A stretch of 64,000 nt of DNA. It comes from Pontibacter ummariensis. GTDB taxonomy: Bacteria > Bacteroidota > Bacteroidia > Cytophagales > Hymenobacteraceae. Shown piece after piece: positions 1-8,913 of the stretch (position 1 is the first letter of the stretch; each line of letters opens with the position of its first letter). The DNA is taken from positions 124,001 to 188,000 of the forward strand of contig NZ_FZOQ01000012.1 of the NCBI RefSeq assembly GCF_900188175.1, in the 5' to 3' direction. The translations under genes were made by a program, and so were the position numbers. The notes beneath the pieces are model-generated. The model did no database searches and was not told the origin of the DNA. It saw only the letters and a program-made list of their open reading frames with translations.

Positions 1-1
1 G

Positions 2-475
2 CTGATCATCTGGGGCGAGCGCGTAGGCGTACCGGTTATTTCGCATGGCATGAATACAGACCCGGCTTCCGTGGCCTATGATGCCGTGAAGAAGGGGGTG
101 GAGATGAATGCTGATGTGGTGATTATTGACACGGCAGGCCGCCTGCACAACAAGGTAGGTTTGATGAACGAGCTGGCCAAGATCAAGCGCGTGATGCAGA
201 AGATAACACCAGACACCCCACACGAGGTGCTGTTGGTGTTAGATGGCAGTACAGGCCAGAACGCTCTGCTGCAGGCCCGCGAGTTTACGAAAGCCACGGA
301 CGTAACGGCCCTGGCTATCACGAAGCTGGATGGCACAGCCAAAGGCGGTGTGGTGATCGGTATTTCTGATGAATTTAAAATTCCGGTGAAATACATCGGA
401 GTTGGCGAGAAAATTGAAGACCTACAACTGTTCGATAAACAGGAATTTGTAGACTCTTTCTTTTCACGCAAGTAA
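2..475 (+). CDS. ftsY: FtsY, signal recognition particle receptor (3' part only)
   Basis: This is the C-terminal part of the SRP receptor GTPase, which docks ribosome-SRP complexes at the inner membrane. The reading frame is open from base 2, so the 5' end lies outside the window. About 157 residues remain. Visible motifs are the G3 region DTAGRLHN, LDGSTGQNA, the G4 motif TKLDGTAKGG and the closing GVGEKIEDLQLF, all in the order expected of the FtsY/Ffh NG domain. The GVGE...DL ending and the SRP54-type GTPase motifs without a following M domain favour FtsY over Ffh. A small lipoprotein gene follows after 7 bases. Confidence 0.95.
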   Translation: MIIWGERVGVPVISHGMNTDPASVAYDAVKKGVEMNADVVIIDTAGRLHNKVGLMNELAKIKRVMQKITPDTPHEVLLVLDGSTGQNALLQAREFTKATDVTALAITKLDGTAKGGVVIGISDEFKIPVKYIGVGEKIEDLQLFDKQEFVDSFFSRK

Positions 476-482
476 ATACACC

Positions 483-1019
483 ATGCATAAGCTCCTGCTG
501 TTGCCGCTGGCATTGCTCCTATGGCAATGCAACGGCACAAAACAAGCCCATCAACCGCCAAACCAACAAGAGCAGATGGAAAACAAGGAGCAAGGGCCCC
601 TGTCAGCACAAAAACCGGCAGCACAGGAGCAACAGGCTCCCATCACACAGGGAATCAGCGGCAAAGTGCTGTGGCAGGCGGGCAATCAGATGCCTTCGCC
701 GGATGCCCCGCCTAGTAAGGGCAGAGGTGTGCAGCGTACCCTGTACGTCTACGAGCTTACCAACGGCGCACAAGCCAGAACCATAGACGGTGTTTTTCAC
801 ACCAACATTCAAACTAATTTAGTAACTCAGGTTGTTACAGATGCTAACGGCAACTTTGCGGTTAGCCTGAAGCCCGGCAAATACAGCCTTTTCTCTAAAG
901 AGGAAAAGGGCCTGTATGCGAATCTCTTTGACGGGGAGAATAACATCTTCCCGGTAGAAGTAAAGGAGGGGCAGGTAACAGACGTAGAGTTTCTGATCAA
1001 TTATCAAGCAAGCTATTAA
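483..1019 (+). CDS. Small lipoprotein with carboxypeptidase-regulatory-like fold
   Basis: This is a 178-residue exported protein of unknown function. The first 16 residues form a hydrophobic signal ending in a lipobox-like LLWQC, so it is probably a lipoprotein. A Gln/Glu-rich low-complexity linker (about residues 20-55) follows. Residues 58-175 begin ISGKVLW and contain VTDANGNFAVSLKPGKYSLF, the pattern of a carboxypeptidase regulatory-like beta-sandwich. It lies 7 bases after ftsY and 3 bases before rimO, so the three are probably co-transcribed. The domain call is by pattern only, and I do not recognise a named family. Confidence 0.7.
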   Translation: MHKLLLLPLALLLWQCNGTKQAHQPPNQQEQMENKEQGPLSAQKPAAQEQQAPITQGISGKVLWQAGNQMPSPDAPPSKGRGVQRTLYVYELTNGAQARTIDGVFHTNIQTNLVTQVVTDANGNFAVSLKPGKYSLFSKEEKGLYANLFDGENNIFPVEVKEGQVTDVEFLINYQASY

Positions 1020-1022
1020 TCT

Positions 1023-2351
1023 GTGAAAGTAAGATCACTCAAGAAGGATAAAGTAAACGTGGTAACGCTGGGTTGCTCTAAAAACCTGGTAGACTCGGAA
1101 GTACTGATGGGGCAGCTGCGTGCCAACGAGTTTGATGTGGCGCACGAGTCTGACAAGGACGATTCTAACATCATCATCGTGAACACCTGTGGCTTTATCG
1201 ACAATGCCAAGCAGGAATCCATTGATACCATTCTGCGCTACGCTGACGCCAAAGAGGCAGGCCAGATCGACAAGCTCTATGTGACAGGCTGCCTATCGCA
1301 GCGCTACAAGGATTCGCTGGAGGCCGAGATCCCACAGGTAGATGCCTACTTCGGTACCCTGGAGCTGCCGCAACTGCTAAAGAAGCTGGAGGCGGACTAC
1401 AAGCACGAGCTGATCGGCGAGCGTTTGTTAACAACGCCTTCTCACTTTGCTTACTTTAAGATTGCCGAAGGTTGTAACCGTCCTTGTTCCTTCTGTGCCA
1501 TCCCGCTGATGCGCGGTAAGCACGTAGACCGCCCGATTGAGGATTTGGTAAAAGAAGCAAAGCGTTTGGCAAGCATGGGTACGAAAGAACTGGTGCTGAT
1601 CGCGCAAGATTTGACTTATTATGGATTACAGCACTATGGCGAACGCAAGTTGGCTGACCTGCTCCGTAACCTATCGGATGTAGACGGTATCGAGTGGATC
1701 CGGATGCAGTACGCGTACCCGTCGCAGTTCCCGATGGAGGTGTTTGACGTGATGAACGAGCGTGAGAACATCTGTAAGTACCTCGACATGCCGCTGCAAC
1801 ACATATCCGATAACATGCTCAAAACGATGCGCCGCGGTATCAGCAAGCGCCGAACTATTGAGCTGGTAGATCAGATCCGTCAGCGTGTGCCGGACATCGC
1901 TTTAAGAACTACCTTGATCGCCGGCCACCCAGGTGAGACAGATAAAGACTTCCAGGAGCTGTACGACTGGGTAGAAGAGACAAGGTTCGACCGCCTGGGC
2001 ATCTTCACGTATTCGCACGAGGATAACACGCACTCTTTCACATTGGAGGATAATGTGCCAGAAGAGGTGAAGCAGGACCGTGCAGATGCCATCATGGAGC
2101 TGCAGCAGGGTATCTCAGTAGAGCTGAACGAGGAGAAGGTAGACAAGACCTACAAAGTACTTTTCGACCGCAAAGAGAGCGGCTATTTCGTGGGCCGCAC
2201 CCAGTACGACTCCCCAGAGGTAGACAACGAAGTACTCGTCCCAGCAGACAGCAACTACGTACGCCTCGGTGACTTCGCGAATGTGAAAATCACAGATGCT
2301 TCAGACTTCGATTTGTATGGGGAAGTGGTTACAAATGGCGCCGGGCACTAA
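1023..2351 (+). CDS. rimO: RimO, ribosomal protein S12 methylthiotransferase
   Basis: This radical-SAM enzyme adds a methylthio group to the conserved aspartate of ribosomal protein S12. The 442-residue length is normal. The N-terminal MTTase domain carries its three cluster cysteines at C18, C56 and C90 (LGCSKN, NTCGF, TGCLSQ). The radical-SAM CxxxCxxC is at C151, C155 and C158 (CNRPCSFC). A C-terminal TRAM-like segment follows. The start codon is GTG, 3 bases after the preceding stop. LGCSKNxVDSE is typical of RimO rather than MiaB. A hairpin terminator follows. Confidence 0.96.
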   Translation: MKVRSLKKDKVNVVTLGCSKNLVDSEVLMGQLRANEFDVAHESDKDDSNIIIVNTCGFIDNAKQESIDTILRYADAKEAGQIDKLYVTGCLSQRYKDSLEAEIPQVDAYFGTLELPQLLKKLEADYKHELIGERLLTTPSHFAYFKIAEGCNRPCSFCAIPLMRGKHVDRPIEDLVKEAKRLASMGTKELVLIAQDLTYYGLQHYGERKLADLLRNLSDVDGIEWIRMQYAYPSQFPMEVFDVMNERENICKYLDMPLQHISDNMLKTMRRGISKRRTIELVDQIRQRVPDIALRTTLIAGHPGETDKDFQELYDWVEETRFDRLGIFTYSHEDNTHSFTLEDNVPEEVKQDRADAIMELQQGISVELNEEKVDKTYKVLFDRKESGYFVGRTQYDSPEVDNEVLVPADSNYVRLGDFANVKITDASDFDLYGEVVTNGAGH

Positions 2352-2374
2352 ACTTTAGAAAGAGGTTGAATTAT

Positions 2375-2408
2375 AAAAGCCCTGCAAGTATAGCTTGCGG
2401 GGCTTTTT
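2375..2408 (+). terminator. Rho-independent terminator of rimO
   Basis: The arms AAAAGCCCTGCAAG and CTTGCGGGGCTTTT pair over 14 positions with one G-U, around a 5-base loop, and are followed by a T run. Confidence 0.85.
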
Positions 2409-2415
2409 GTTTGGT

Positions 2416-2485
2416 AGTTCCGGTTCCAACCACCCCTAACCCCTCCTTAGACAAGGAGGGGTTAGGGGTGGTTGGAACCGGAACT
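2416..2485. repeat. Perfect 33-bp inverted repeat between convergent genes
   Basis: Two exactly complementary 33-base arms (2416-2448 and 2453-2485) flank a 4-base loop, AGAC. The arm contains CACCCCTAACCCCTCCTT, a C-rich sequence of the sort that recurs as a dispersed intergenic element in some bacterial genomes. It lies between rimO (+) and the PH-domain gene (-), and could terminate the minus-strand transcript. rimO already has its own terminator just upstream, so the hairpin may be an inserted repeat rather than a required terminator. Confidence 0.9.
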
Positions 2486-2499
2486 GCAAAGCAAGCTAA

Positions 2500-2880
2500 C
2501 TATTTCAGTACATACCTGCTCAGTACCCTGTATGCCTCATTAATGTTATCTCCTTTCCGGAAGTCCTGCCGGATGGTAGGCTGTGTTTCGCCCGTCAGCC
2601 AGATCTTCAGTTCGGCGTCCAGGTCAGCGATGCCGGCGCTTTCTTTGGAGAACATCTTGATGCTACTGTAAGGAATGCTCTGATAGTCGGTTTTGGAGCC
2701 GGTCAGCCCCTGCCGGTTCACCAGGATCAGGCGCTTGTTCGTGAATACGAGCATGTCCCGGATGAGCCTATAAGCCCGCTCAATGCGTTCATCGTCGATC
2801 AGGATAGGTTGAAACTCTTTCGTTATCTTCTCAATAGACACTTCGGAGGCGTGTCCCATCATGCCACTTAGTAATCCCAT
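2500..2880 (-). CDS. Bacterial PH-domain protein (bPH_1-like)
   Basis: This 126-residue cytoplasmic protein looks like one bacterial pleckstrin-homology domain of the bPH_1 (former DUF1696) type. The supporting stretch is RDMLVFTNKRLILVNRQGLTGSK followed by YQSIPYSSIKMFSKES and AELKIWLTG; no run here is longer than the family pattern. There is no signal peptide or membrane segment. The molecular role of these proteins is not settled. The gene stands alone, convergent with rimO. Confidence 0.75.
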   Translation of the reverse strand: MGLLSGMMGHASEVSIEKITKEFQPILIDDERIERAYRLIRDMLVFTNKRLILVNRQGLTGSKTDYQSIPYSSIKMFSKESAGIADLDAELKIWLTGETQPTIRQDFRKGDNINEAYRVLSRYVLK

Positions 2881-3142
2881 AATTTTTGTGTTTTAGAGGT
2901 ATAAACCTATTTACGTGGAGTGGCCGAATGGTTTACAGGGGCATCACCTGTTTCGCGGAACAGCAATATTTCAGACCGCTCATACCCCGCTGCCTGCTTT
3001 CTGTCGTATCGTCTGTAAAACCCGAAATAAAGCCGTTACTTTGTAGTAGCGCTGCTAATTTTTACAGCTTCGTAACACATTTCCCGCTTACCTGTTAATA
3101 GGGCTATACTTAACGGCTAGAAAGCAGATGGAAGTATCTACC

Positions 3143-4705
3143 ATGAAAATCACTAAAATAGATTACGTTGCCACAGGGGCGTTTTCAAAAGTTATAACCG
3201 ATTATCTCTGTCGTGGCGAGGCGCTGCAACAGTTTTACAACCACTTTCCTGCCCTGGAGTCTTTTGAGGCCCAGATCAAGGAAAAGCAGTTTAGCCAGGA
3301 GCAGCGCCAGGTACTGCACCAGGCCCTGCAAAAGCAATACGCTTCCATCGCCGAGGTCGACCCGAAGGTACAGCAGAACATAGACTTGCTACAACAGCCG
3401 AATACCTTTACGGTTACCACGGGGCACCAGCTCAACATCTTCACGGGCCCCTTGTACTTCGTGTACAAGATCATCACGGCCATTAATACTTGTAAACAAC
3501 TGAAGGAGCGGTACCCGGACTATAACTTCGTGCCGGTATACTGGATGGCTACCGAAGACCACGATTTCGCGGAAGTAAACCACTTTACCCTGTTCGGGAA
3601 GAAGTATACTTGGAAGACAGACCAGAGCGGCGCTGTAGGCAGGTTCTCAACAGAGGGATTGGAGCAGGTGCTGGCGGAGTTGCCAGAGGCTTACCCGCTC
3701 TTTGAAGAGGCCTACCGCCACAGTAAGAACCTGGCCGATGCCACCCGTGCCATTACCCACGGTTTGTTTGGGGAGTATGGCCTGGTGAGCATTGACGGTG
3801 ACGATGCTACGCTTAAGAAAGCCTTGCTTCCTGTAGTGGAAAAGGAGCTGACCGGACAGCTGTCGAATAAACTGGTAGAGGAAGTGGATGCCCAGTTAGA
3901 GAAGCTGGACTATAAGCAGCAGGTGTACTCCCGCGATATCAACCTGTTTTACCTAACAGACAGCTTTAGGGAACGCATTGTGCTGGAAGACGGCCAGTAC
4001 AAAATATTGAACACCGACATCAGCTTTAGCCTGGAGGAGATACGGCAGGAGGCAGCGGGGCATCCGGAACGCTTTAGCCCGAACGTGATCCTACGGCCCT
4101 TGTACGAGGAGCTTATTTTGCCGAACCTGGCCTACGTTGGCGGAGGGGCAGAGGTAGCCTATTGGTTCCAGCTGAAGAAGGTGTTTGAGGCCTACCAGGT
4201 TGCCTTTCCGGTGATCATGTTACGTAATTCAGCCCTGTATATCAGCCGCAGCAACGCGAACAAAATGCACAAACTGGAGCTACAGCCAGAAGATCTGTTC
4301 CAGGACTACCAGGACCTGAAAAAGCAGCTCTCCAGCCAGATACACGAGGAGGAGATCAGCCTGGAAGCGCAGCGGAAAGCAGTGGCAGAAGCCTATGCCG
4401 AGGTGGAGAAACTGGCTGGGGAGATAGATCCGACGCTGGTAAAAGCCGTGGGGGCCGAGGAGCAGAAAGCCCACAACGCCCTGCAGATGCTGGAGAAAAA
4501 GATATCCAAAGCCCGCGACAACAAGCACGAGCAGACCTTTAAGCAGTTGGAGACCCTAAAGGACAAGCTGTTCCCGGACGGCGTGCTGCAGGAGCGTAAA
4601 GACAACTTGCTAACCTATAAAACCAATAACCCCGACTTTATACCAGCCCTGGTAGAGGCTTTTGATCCCTTCGATCTGAAGTTTACCATTCTGGAGGAGG
4701 AGTAA
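3143..4705 (+). CDS. bshC: BshC, putative cysteine ligase of bacillithiol synthesis
   Basis: BshC adds cysteine to GlcN-malate in the last step of bacillithiol synthesis, the low-molecular-weight thiol of many Bacteroidota. Family signatures are TGHQLNIFTGPLYFVYKI, VPVYWMATEDHDFAEVNHF and LPNLAYVGGGAEVAYW, with a long coiled-coil segment near residues 370-475. I chose ATG at 3143 (MKITKIDYVATG) because the family N-terminus begins there. An in-frame ATG at 3128 would add five residues. The stop overlaps the next start by one base (TAATG), so translation is probably coupled. Confidence 0.93.
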   Translation: MKITKIDYVATGAFSKVITDYLCRGEALQQFYNHFPALESFEAQIKEKQFSQEQRQVLHQALQKQYASIAEVDPKVQQNIDLLQQPNTFTVTTGHQLNIFTGPLYFVYKIITAINTCKQLKERYPDYNFVPVYWMATEDHDFAEVNHFTLFGKKYTWKTDQSGAVGRFSTEGLEQVLAELPEAYPLFEEAYRHSKNLADATRAITHGLFGEYGLVSIDGDDATLKKALLPVVEKELTGQLSNKLVEEVDAQLEKLDYKQQVYSRDINLFYLTDSFRERIVLEDGQYKILNTDISFSLEEIRQEAAGHPERFSPNVILRPLYEELILPNLAYVGGGAEVAYWFQLKKVFEAYQVAFPVIMLRNSALYISRSNANKMHKLELQPEDLFQDYQDLKKQLSSQIHEEEISLEAQRKAVAEAYAEVEKLAGEIDPTLVKAVGAEEQKAHNALQMLEKKISKARDNKHEQTFKQLETLKDKLFPDGVLQERKDNLLTYKTNNPDFIPALVEAFDPFDLKFTILEEE

Positions 4706-5283
4706 TGCGGAAGGCGGAGCTGCGCAAATACATGCTACAAAAGCGGCGGGCATTGCCACAGGAGGTAGTACAGCAGCATAGTAAGCGTATTGCCGATATG
4801 TTCTTTCAGCACTTCCCGCTGCAGGCCGGACAAACAGTGCACGTGTTTCTGCCCATTCTCAAAAACAAGGAGGTGAACACCTGGCCTATTATTGAGCGGC
4901 TACGCCTGGAATATCCGAAAGTACGTGTGGTAGTGCCCGTTACGGATGTGGAGCAGAACATACTCACGCATCATCACCTGTCGGACGAAGCTGTTTTGGT
5001 GGAAAACAACTGGGGTATTCCGGAGCCACAAAATGCGCATCACGTACCTGCCCGGGAAGTAGACATCGTGTTGATTCCGTTACTAGCCTTTGATAAGGCT
5101 GGCCACCGGGTAGGCTATGGCAAAGGCTTTTACGACCGCTTTCTTGCCGACTGCCGCCCGGACGTGCTCAAAGTCGGCCTTTCCTTGGAGCCTCCTGTAG
5201 AGAACATAGCTGACCCAAACCCCTTCGATGTGCCGCTGGATGCAGTGGTCATGCCGGAGGGGGTGTGGAGAACCCCTGTTTAA
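4705..5283 (+). CDS. 5-formyltetrahydrofolate cyclo-ligase
   Basis: This 192-residue enzyme converts 5-formyl-THF to 5,10-methenyl-THF using ATP. The N-terminal basic helix (KAELRKYMLQKRRAL) and the C-terminal nucleotide/folate motif GHRVGYGKGFYDRFL are diagnostic. Length matches the family (about 190-200). Its start overlaps the bshC stop by one base. Downstream it meets the TRAP gene cluster tail to tail with about 44 bases between them. Confidence 0.94.
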   Translation: MRKAELRKYMLQKRRALPQEVVQQHSKRIADMFFQHFPLQAGQTVHVFLPILKNKEVNTWPIIERLRLEYPKVRVVVPVTDVEQNILTHHHLSDEAVLVENNWGIPEPQNAHHVPAREVDIVLIPLLAFDKAGHRVGYGKGFYDRFLADCRPDVLKVGLSLEPPVENIADPNPFDVPLDAVVMPEGVWRTPV

Positions 5284-5327
5284 CCAGAAGCTTTAGTTCT
5301 AGTCCATTTGCAAGTAGCCTCCTGGGC

Positions 5328-6626
5328 TTATAGCCCAAACACGCGGGGAAGCCAGAGGCTGATTTCAGGTAAGTATGTAACCAGGAGCAGGGCAACCACC
5401 ATCGCGAGAAACAGCGGGGTTAGTGGCCGTATCACCTTGCTTATGCTAATGTCTGCTACCCCACAACCCACGAACAGAACCGAGCCCACAGGAGGGGTAC
5501 ACAGCCCGATGCAGAGGTTCATCACCATGATGATACCGAAGTGAACCGGATCCACACCCAAGGCGGTTACCACTGGCAGGAAGATCGGTGTGAAGATGAG
5601 CACGGCCGGTGTCATGTCCATAAAGATCCCCACAAACAGCAGGATCAGGTTGATGATGATCAGGACTACTATTTTGTTGTCGCTAATGGACAGCAGGGCC
5701 TCGCTGAAGGCCTGCGGAATGTTCGCATAAGACATCACCCAGGACATCCCCATGGAGGTGCCGATCAGCAGCATCACAATGGCGGTCGTCACCACGGTGC
5801 CGATCAGGATGTCGGGCAGGTCTTTTACCTTCACTTGTCGGTAAACCAGCATGGAGAGCACCAGGGTATAAAGCACCGCGATGGCCGAGGCTTCTGTGGC
5901 TGTAAATATGCCGGCAATAATGCCACCGATAACCACGATCAACAAGAGCAGGCTTGGAATAGCATCCAGGAACTTTTTGACCACTTCTTTGAAAGACGTT
6001 CTTTCGCCCACCGGGTACTTCTTTTTGAAGGCTGTAAAACCGGCCACGAGCATTAGCACCAGGCCTAGCAGAAAGCCCGGCAGGTAACCAGCCACAAACA
6101 GGGCAGCGATAGAAACACCACCGCTGGCCAGCGAGTACACGATCAGGATATTGCTGGGAGGGATAATCATGCCGGTGGTGGCGGAGGTAATGTTAACAGC
6201 AGCACTAAAAGACTTGGAATAGCCTTCTTTTTCCATCCGTGGGCTCATAATCCCGCCGATGGCCGAGGCTGCTGCCACGGCTGAGCCAGAGATAGCCCCA
6301 AACAGCATGCTGGCCACCACATTTACATAGGCAAGCCCTCCGGGTAAGGTCCCGACAAGCCCTTTGGCCAGGTCTATTAGCCTGGTAGCAATACCGCCCC
6401 TGTTCATGAGTTGCCCTGCCAACACAAAGAAGGGGATCGCGAGCAGGGCAAAGCTGTCGAGGCCGGTGGCCATCCGCTGCGCCAGGGTGGTGACGGCGGG
6501 TTCAGGGGCGATGCTCACCAGCATGGTCAGCAGGGCCGAGATACCAATGGAGAAAGCGATCGGCACTCCCAGGGAGAGCAGGACGATAAAGCTGACAACG
6601 AGTACAATAATTTCTAGCATTTCCAT
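5328..6626 (-). CDS. dctM: TRAP transporter large permease (DctM-type)
   Basis: This is the large membrane subunit of a tripartite ATP-independent periplasmic transporter. It has 432 residues, mostly hydrophobic, with the family segments AIPFFVLAGQLMNRGG, GAISGSAVAAASAIG, TSATTGMIIPPSNILI and LGVDPVHFGIIMVMNLCIG followed by TPPVG. It is the last gene of the minus-strand operon, 12 bases after dctQ. In this context the substrate is probably galacturonate or another pectin-derived uronate (inference). Confidence 0.93.
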   Translation of the reverse strand: MEMLEIIVLVVSFIVLLSLGVPIAFSIGISALLTMLVSIAPEPAVTTLAQRMATGLDSFALLAIPFFVLAGQLMNRGGIATRLIDLAKGLVGTLPGGLAYVNVVASMLFGAISGSAVAAASAIGGIMSPRMEKEGYSKSFSAAVNITSATTGMIIPPSNILIVYSLASGGVSIAALFVAGYLPGFLLGLVLMLVAGFTAFKKKYPVGERTSFKEVVKKFLDAIPSLLLLIVVIGGIIAGIFTATEASAIAVLYTLVLSMLVYRQVKVKDLPDILIGTVVTTAIVMLLIGTSMGMSWVMSYANIPQAFSEALLSISDNKIVVLIIINLILLFVGIFMDMTPAVLIFTPIFLPVVTALGVDPVHFGIIMVMNLCIGLCTPPVGSVLFVGCGVADISISKVIRPLTPLFLAMVVALLLVTYLPEISLWLPRVFGL

Positions 6627-6638
6627 TTTAGCCTGTTC

Positions 6639-7184
6639 TTATGCGTGGAGCCTTTCGGTATCTTTTAGTTCATCTTCAGTAATTGGTCTTTGCGCGAGCT
6701 CTTGCCCTATCTCCTTTGGCGCTTCCCGTTTCTCTGTCAGGTTGGTAAGACTGTAGTAAGTAATGATGAGCCCGCTTAAGGGTAATGCCAGGTACACATA
6801 GCCCAGAGGAACGTTGAGGGCAGCGGAGGTCTGGTTTAGGGAGAGGGTAATGTACACCAGCTTAATGCCACCCCAAACCAGCACAAGTACTGAAAAGAGG
6901 GCTACGAGCAGGTTAATCAGGACATTCAGGTTGCGCTGTTTTTTCCCCTGTAGTTTAGAGGGCAGGATGTCGATGGCCAGATGAAGCTTTTTGCCCGTCA
7001 CATAGCTGGCACCCAGTAAACTTACCCATATCAGTAAAAACCTGGCCAGCTCATCCGTAAAAGAGCTGGGGGATTTCAGCACGAACCGGGAGGCTACCTG
7101 CCAGAGGACGTTGACGACCATGACCGCCATTAGTGTGACCAACAACCAGTATAGGGCTTTATCAAGAGCTTCTCTGAATCTCAT
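6639..7184 (-). CDS. dctQ: TRAP transporter small permease (DctQ-type)
   Basis: This 181-residue protein has four predicted membrane segments, the standard small TRAP subunit. Recognisable features are the first transmembrane helix with VMVVNVLWQVASRFV, then FTDELARFLLIWVSLLGAS and the closing helix with VPLGYVYLALPLSGLI. The C-terminal tail (about residues 152-181) is charged and cytoplasmic. It lies 20 bases after dctP and 12 before dctM. Confidence 0.9.
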   Translation of the reverse strand: MRFREALDKALYWLLVTLMAVMVVNVLWQVASRFVLKSPSSFTDELARFLLIWVSLLGASYVTGKKLHLAIDILPSKLQGKKQRNLNVLINLLVALFSVLVLVWGGIKLVYITLSLNQTSAALNVPLGYVYLALPLSGLIITYYSLTNLTEKREAPKEIGQELAQRPITEDELKDTERLHA

Positions 7185-7204
7185 ATAAGTCTGTTTTTCT
7201 GTTC

Positions 7205-8239
7205 TTACTTGTTTCCAGCGTCTTGTATCTTGTGAATGAGGGAGTACACCTCCGGTTCACTTTTGTAGCTTTCGTAAAGAGGCTCCACCATCTTAGCAAA
7301 AGGGGCTTTGTCCGGAATGTTAATCTTCACCCCCGCCGCCTTTACCGAATCCAGGGCCTCCTGCTCTGCTTTGTGCCATAACTCCCGCTGTACCACGGCC
7401 GATTCGTCCGCAGCTTCCTGTAGCCACTGTTGTTCCTGTGGTGATAGCTTATCCCAAACCACGGTGCTGATCAGCAAGATATCCGGAACCATGGTATGCT
7501 CGTTCAGGGAGTAGTGCTTGGCCACCTCATAATGGCGCGAGAGGTAAAAGGTAGGGGAGTTGTTCTCGGCCCCGTCTACCACGCCTTGCTGCAGCGCCGT
7601 GTAGATTTCTCCGGCAGAGATAGGAGTGGCTGCCCCACCGAAGGCCTTTACCATGTTGATAGCCGTATTGCTGGCCTGCACCCTGATCTTTAGTCCTTTC
7701 AGGTCGGCAGGTGTGTTGATCGCTTTGTTAGCGACATAAAAACTACGACTGCCGGCATCATAATAGGTGAGCCCCCGCAGCCAGTACTTCTCTCCTTCCT
7801 TCAGCATGTCGTCTCCTATCTGGCCGTCCAGCACCTCGTAATAGTGCGCCTTGTCTTTGAAAATGTAGGGAAGGCTAAAGACTTTAAAGTTAGGGGAGAA
7901 GCTTTCCATCACGGCCGTGGAGACTTTGGTCATGCCCAGACTGCCGATCTGCAATAGTTCTACCGATTCGCGCTCGCTGCCCAACTGGCCGTTGGGGTAT
8001 ATCTTTACCGTTAGTTTACCGCCGGAATTTTCCTTTACCCGTTTGGCCAGGTGCTCCATGGCAATGTGCACCGGGTGGCTCATCTCCAGGCTGTGCGAAA
8101 GCTTTATTTCCTTTGTTTTAGAGACTTCCTGGCAGGAGGAAGTGAACAGCAGAAGCAGGGCCGCCAAGCTGCATAGCAAGAGTCGGCCGCTGTGGGCGTA
8201 GCTTTTCTGGTTGTTATTAAGTTTGTTGTGCTGTCGCAT
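7205..8239 (-). CDS. dctP: TRAP substrate-binding protein (DctP-type), predicted lipoprotein
   Basis: This is the extracytoplasmic solute receptor of the TRAP system, 344 residues. The body is typical: IKLSHSLEMSHPVHIAMEH, then VKIYPNGQLGSERESVELL, LKGLKIRVQASN and AAGEIYTALQQGVVDGAENN-like spacing (PISAGEIYTALQQGVVDG). A Bacteroidota TRAP receptor would normally be free or lipid-anchored in the periplasm; here the signal ends LLFTSSC, so Cys36 is a likely lipidation site. Its ATG overlaps the eda stop by one base. The ligand is probably a uronate from pectin (inference from neighbours). Confidence 0.92.
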   Translation of the reverse strand: MRQHNKLNNNQKSYAHSGRLLLCSLAALLLLFTSSCQEVSKTKEIKLSHSLEMSHPVHIAMEHLAKRVKENSGGKLTVKIYPNGQLGSERESVELLQIGSLGMTKVSTAVMESFSPNFKVFSLPYIFKDKAHYYEVLDGQIGDDMLKEGEKYWLRGLTYYDAGSRSFYVANKAINTPADLKGLKIRVQASNTAINMVKAFGGAATPISAGEIYTALQQGVVDGAENNSPTFYLSRHYEVAKHYSLNEHTMVPDILLISTVVWDKLSPQEQQWLQEAADESAVVQRELWHKAEQEALDSVKAAGVKINIPDKAPFAKMVEPLYESYKSEPEVYSLIHKIQDAGNK

Positions 8240-8913
8240 TACTTCCTCCTTATCCTTTTAATGGTCCCCAGTGCATTCCGGGTCATCTCTTCCAGCTTGC
8301 CGTAGTTTCGAGCGGCAATGATGTCTTTGCTGATCAGTTGCGAGCCCATGCCCACACAATGCACGCCGGCATCAAACCAAGCCTTCAGGTTCTCTTCCCG
8401 GGGCTCGACACCACCCGTGGGCATCAGGCTGGACCAGGGACAAGGCCCTTTCACGGCTTTTACAAACTCAGGGCCGCCTACCTGCAGGGCAGGGAATACT
8501 TTCACCACTTCGGCACCCAACTCTTCTGCCCTGGATATCTCCGTTAAAGAACCACACCCGGGGGACCAGAGGACCTTCCTCCTGTTGCAGGTGCGGGCCA
8601 CATCTTCGTGTAGCATGGGAGACACGATAAAATCAGCCCCGTTCTGTATGTAGAGCGCTGCCGTAGGGGCATCAACGATAGAACCAATTCCCAGCGCTAG
8701 TTCCGGAAAGGCCGTACGGGCGTGCTTCAGTAACTGGGCAAAAGTCTCATGCGCAAAGTCACCCCGGTTCGTAAACTCGAATACCCTGACCCCTCCGTTA
8801 TAGCAGGCCGTAAGTACCTGTATGCACACCTCCGGGTCGGGGTGATAAAAGACAGGCACCATGCCTGTTTCGGCCATTTTTAAGGTTACTTCTATTCTGC
8901 TGAACTTCGCCAT
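8239..8913 (-). CDS. eda: KDPG aldolase (2-dehydro-3-deoxy-phosphogluconate aldolase)
   Basis: This class I aldolase cleaves KDPG to pyruvate and glyceraldehyde-3-phosphate, the last step of the galacturonate route. The 224-residue protein has TGMVPVFYHPDPE, VRVFEFTNRGD, LGIGSIVDAPTAALYIQNGADFIVSP and EVVKVFPALQVGG with the Schiff-base lysine region, then LMPTGGVEP. It sits 35 bases after kdgK, whose product is its substrate, and shares one base with dctP. Confidence 0.95.
   Translation of the reverse strand: MAKFSRIEVTLKMAETGMVPVFYHPDPEVCIQVLTACYNGGVRVFEFTNRGDFAHETFAQLLKHARTAFPELALGIGSIVDAPTAALYIQNGADFIVSPMLHEDVARTCNRRKVLWSPGCGSLTEISRAEELGAEVVKVFPALQVGGPEFVKAVKGPCPWSSLMPTGGVEPREENLKAWFDAGVHCVGMGSQLISKDIIAARNYGKLEEMTRNALGTIKRIRRK

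Noticed and set aside
2921..2965. tRNA-like start (GGAGTGGCCGAATGGTT)
   Set aside because: Resembles a tRNA-Leu/Ser D-arm, but no anticodon arm, T-arm or matching acceptor end follows.
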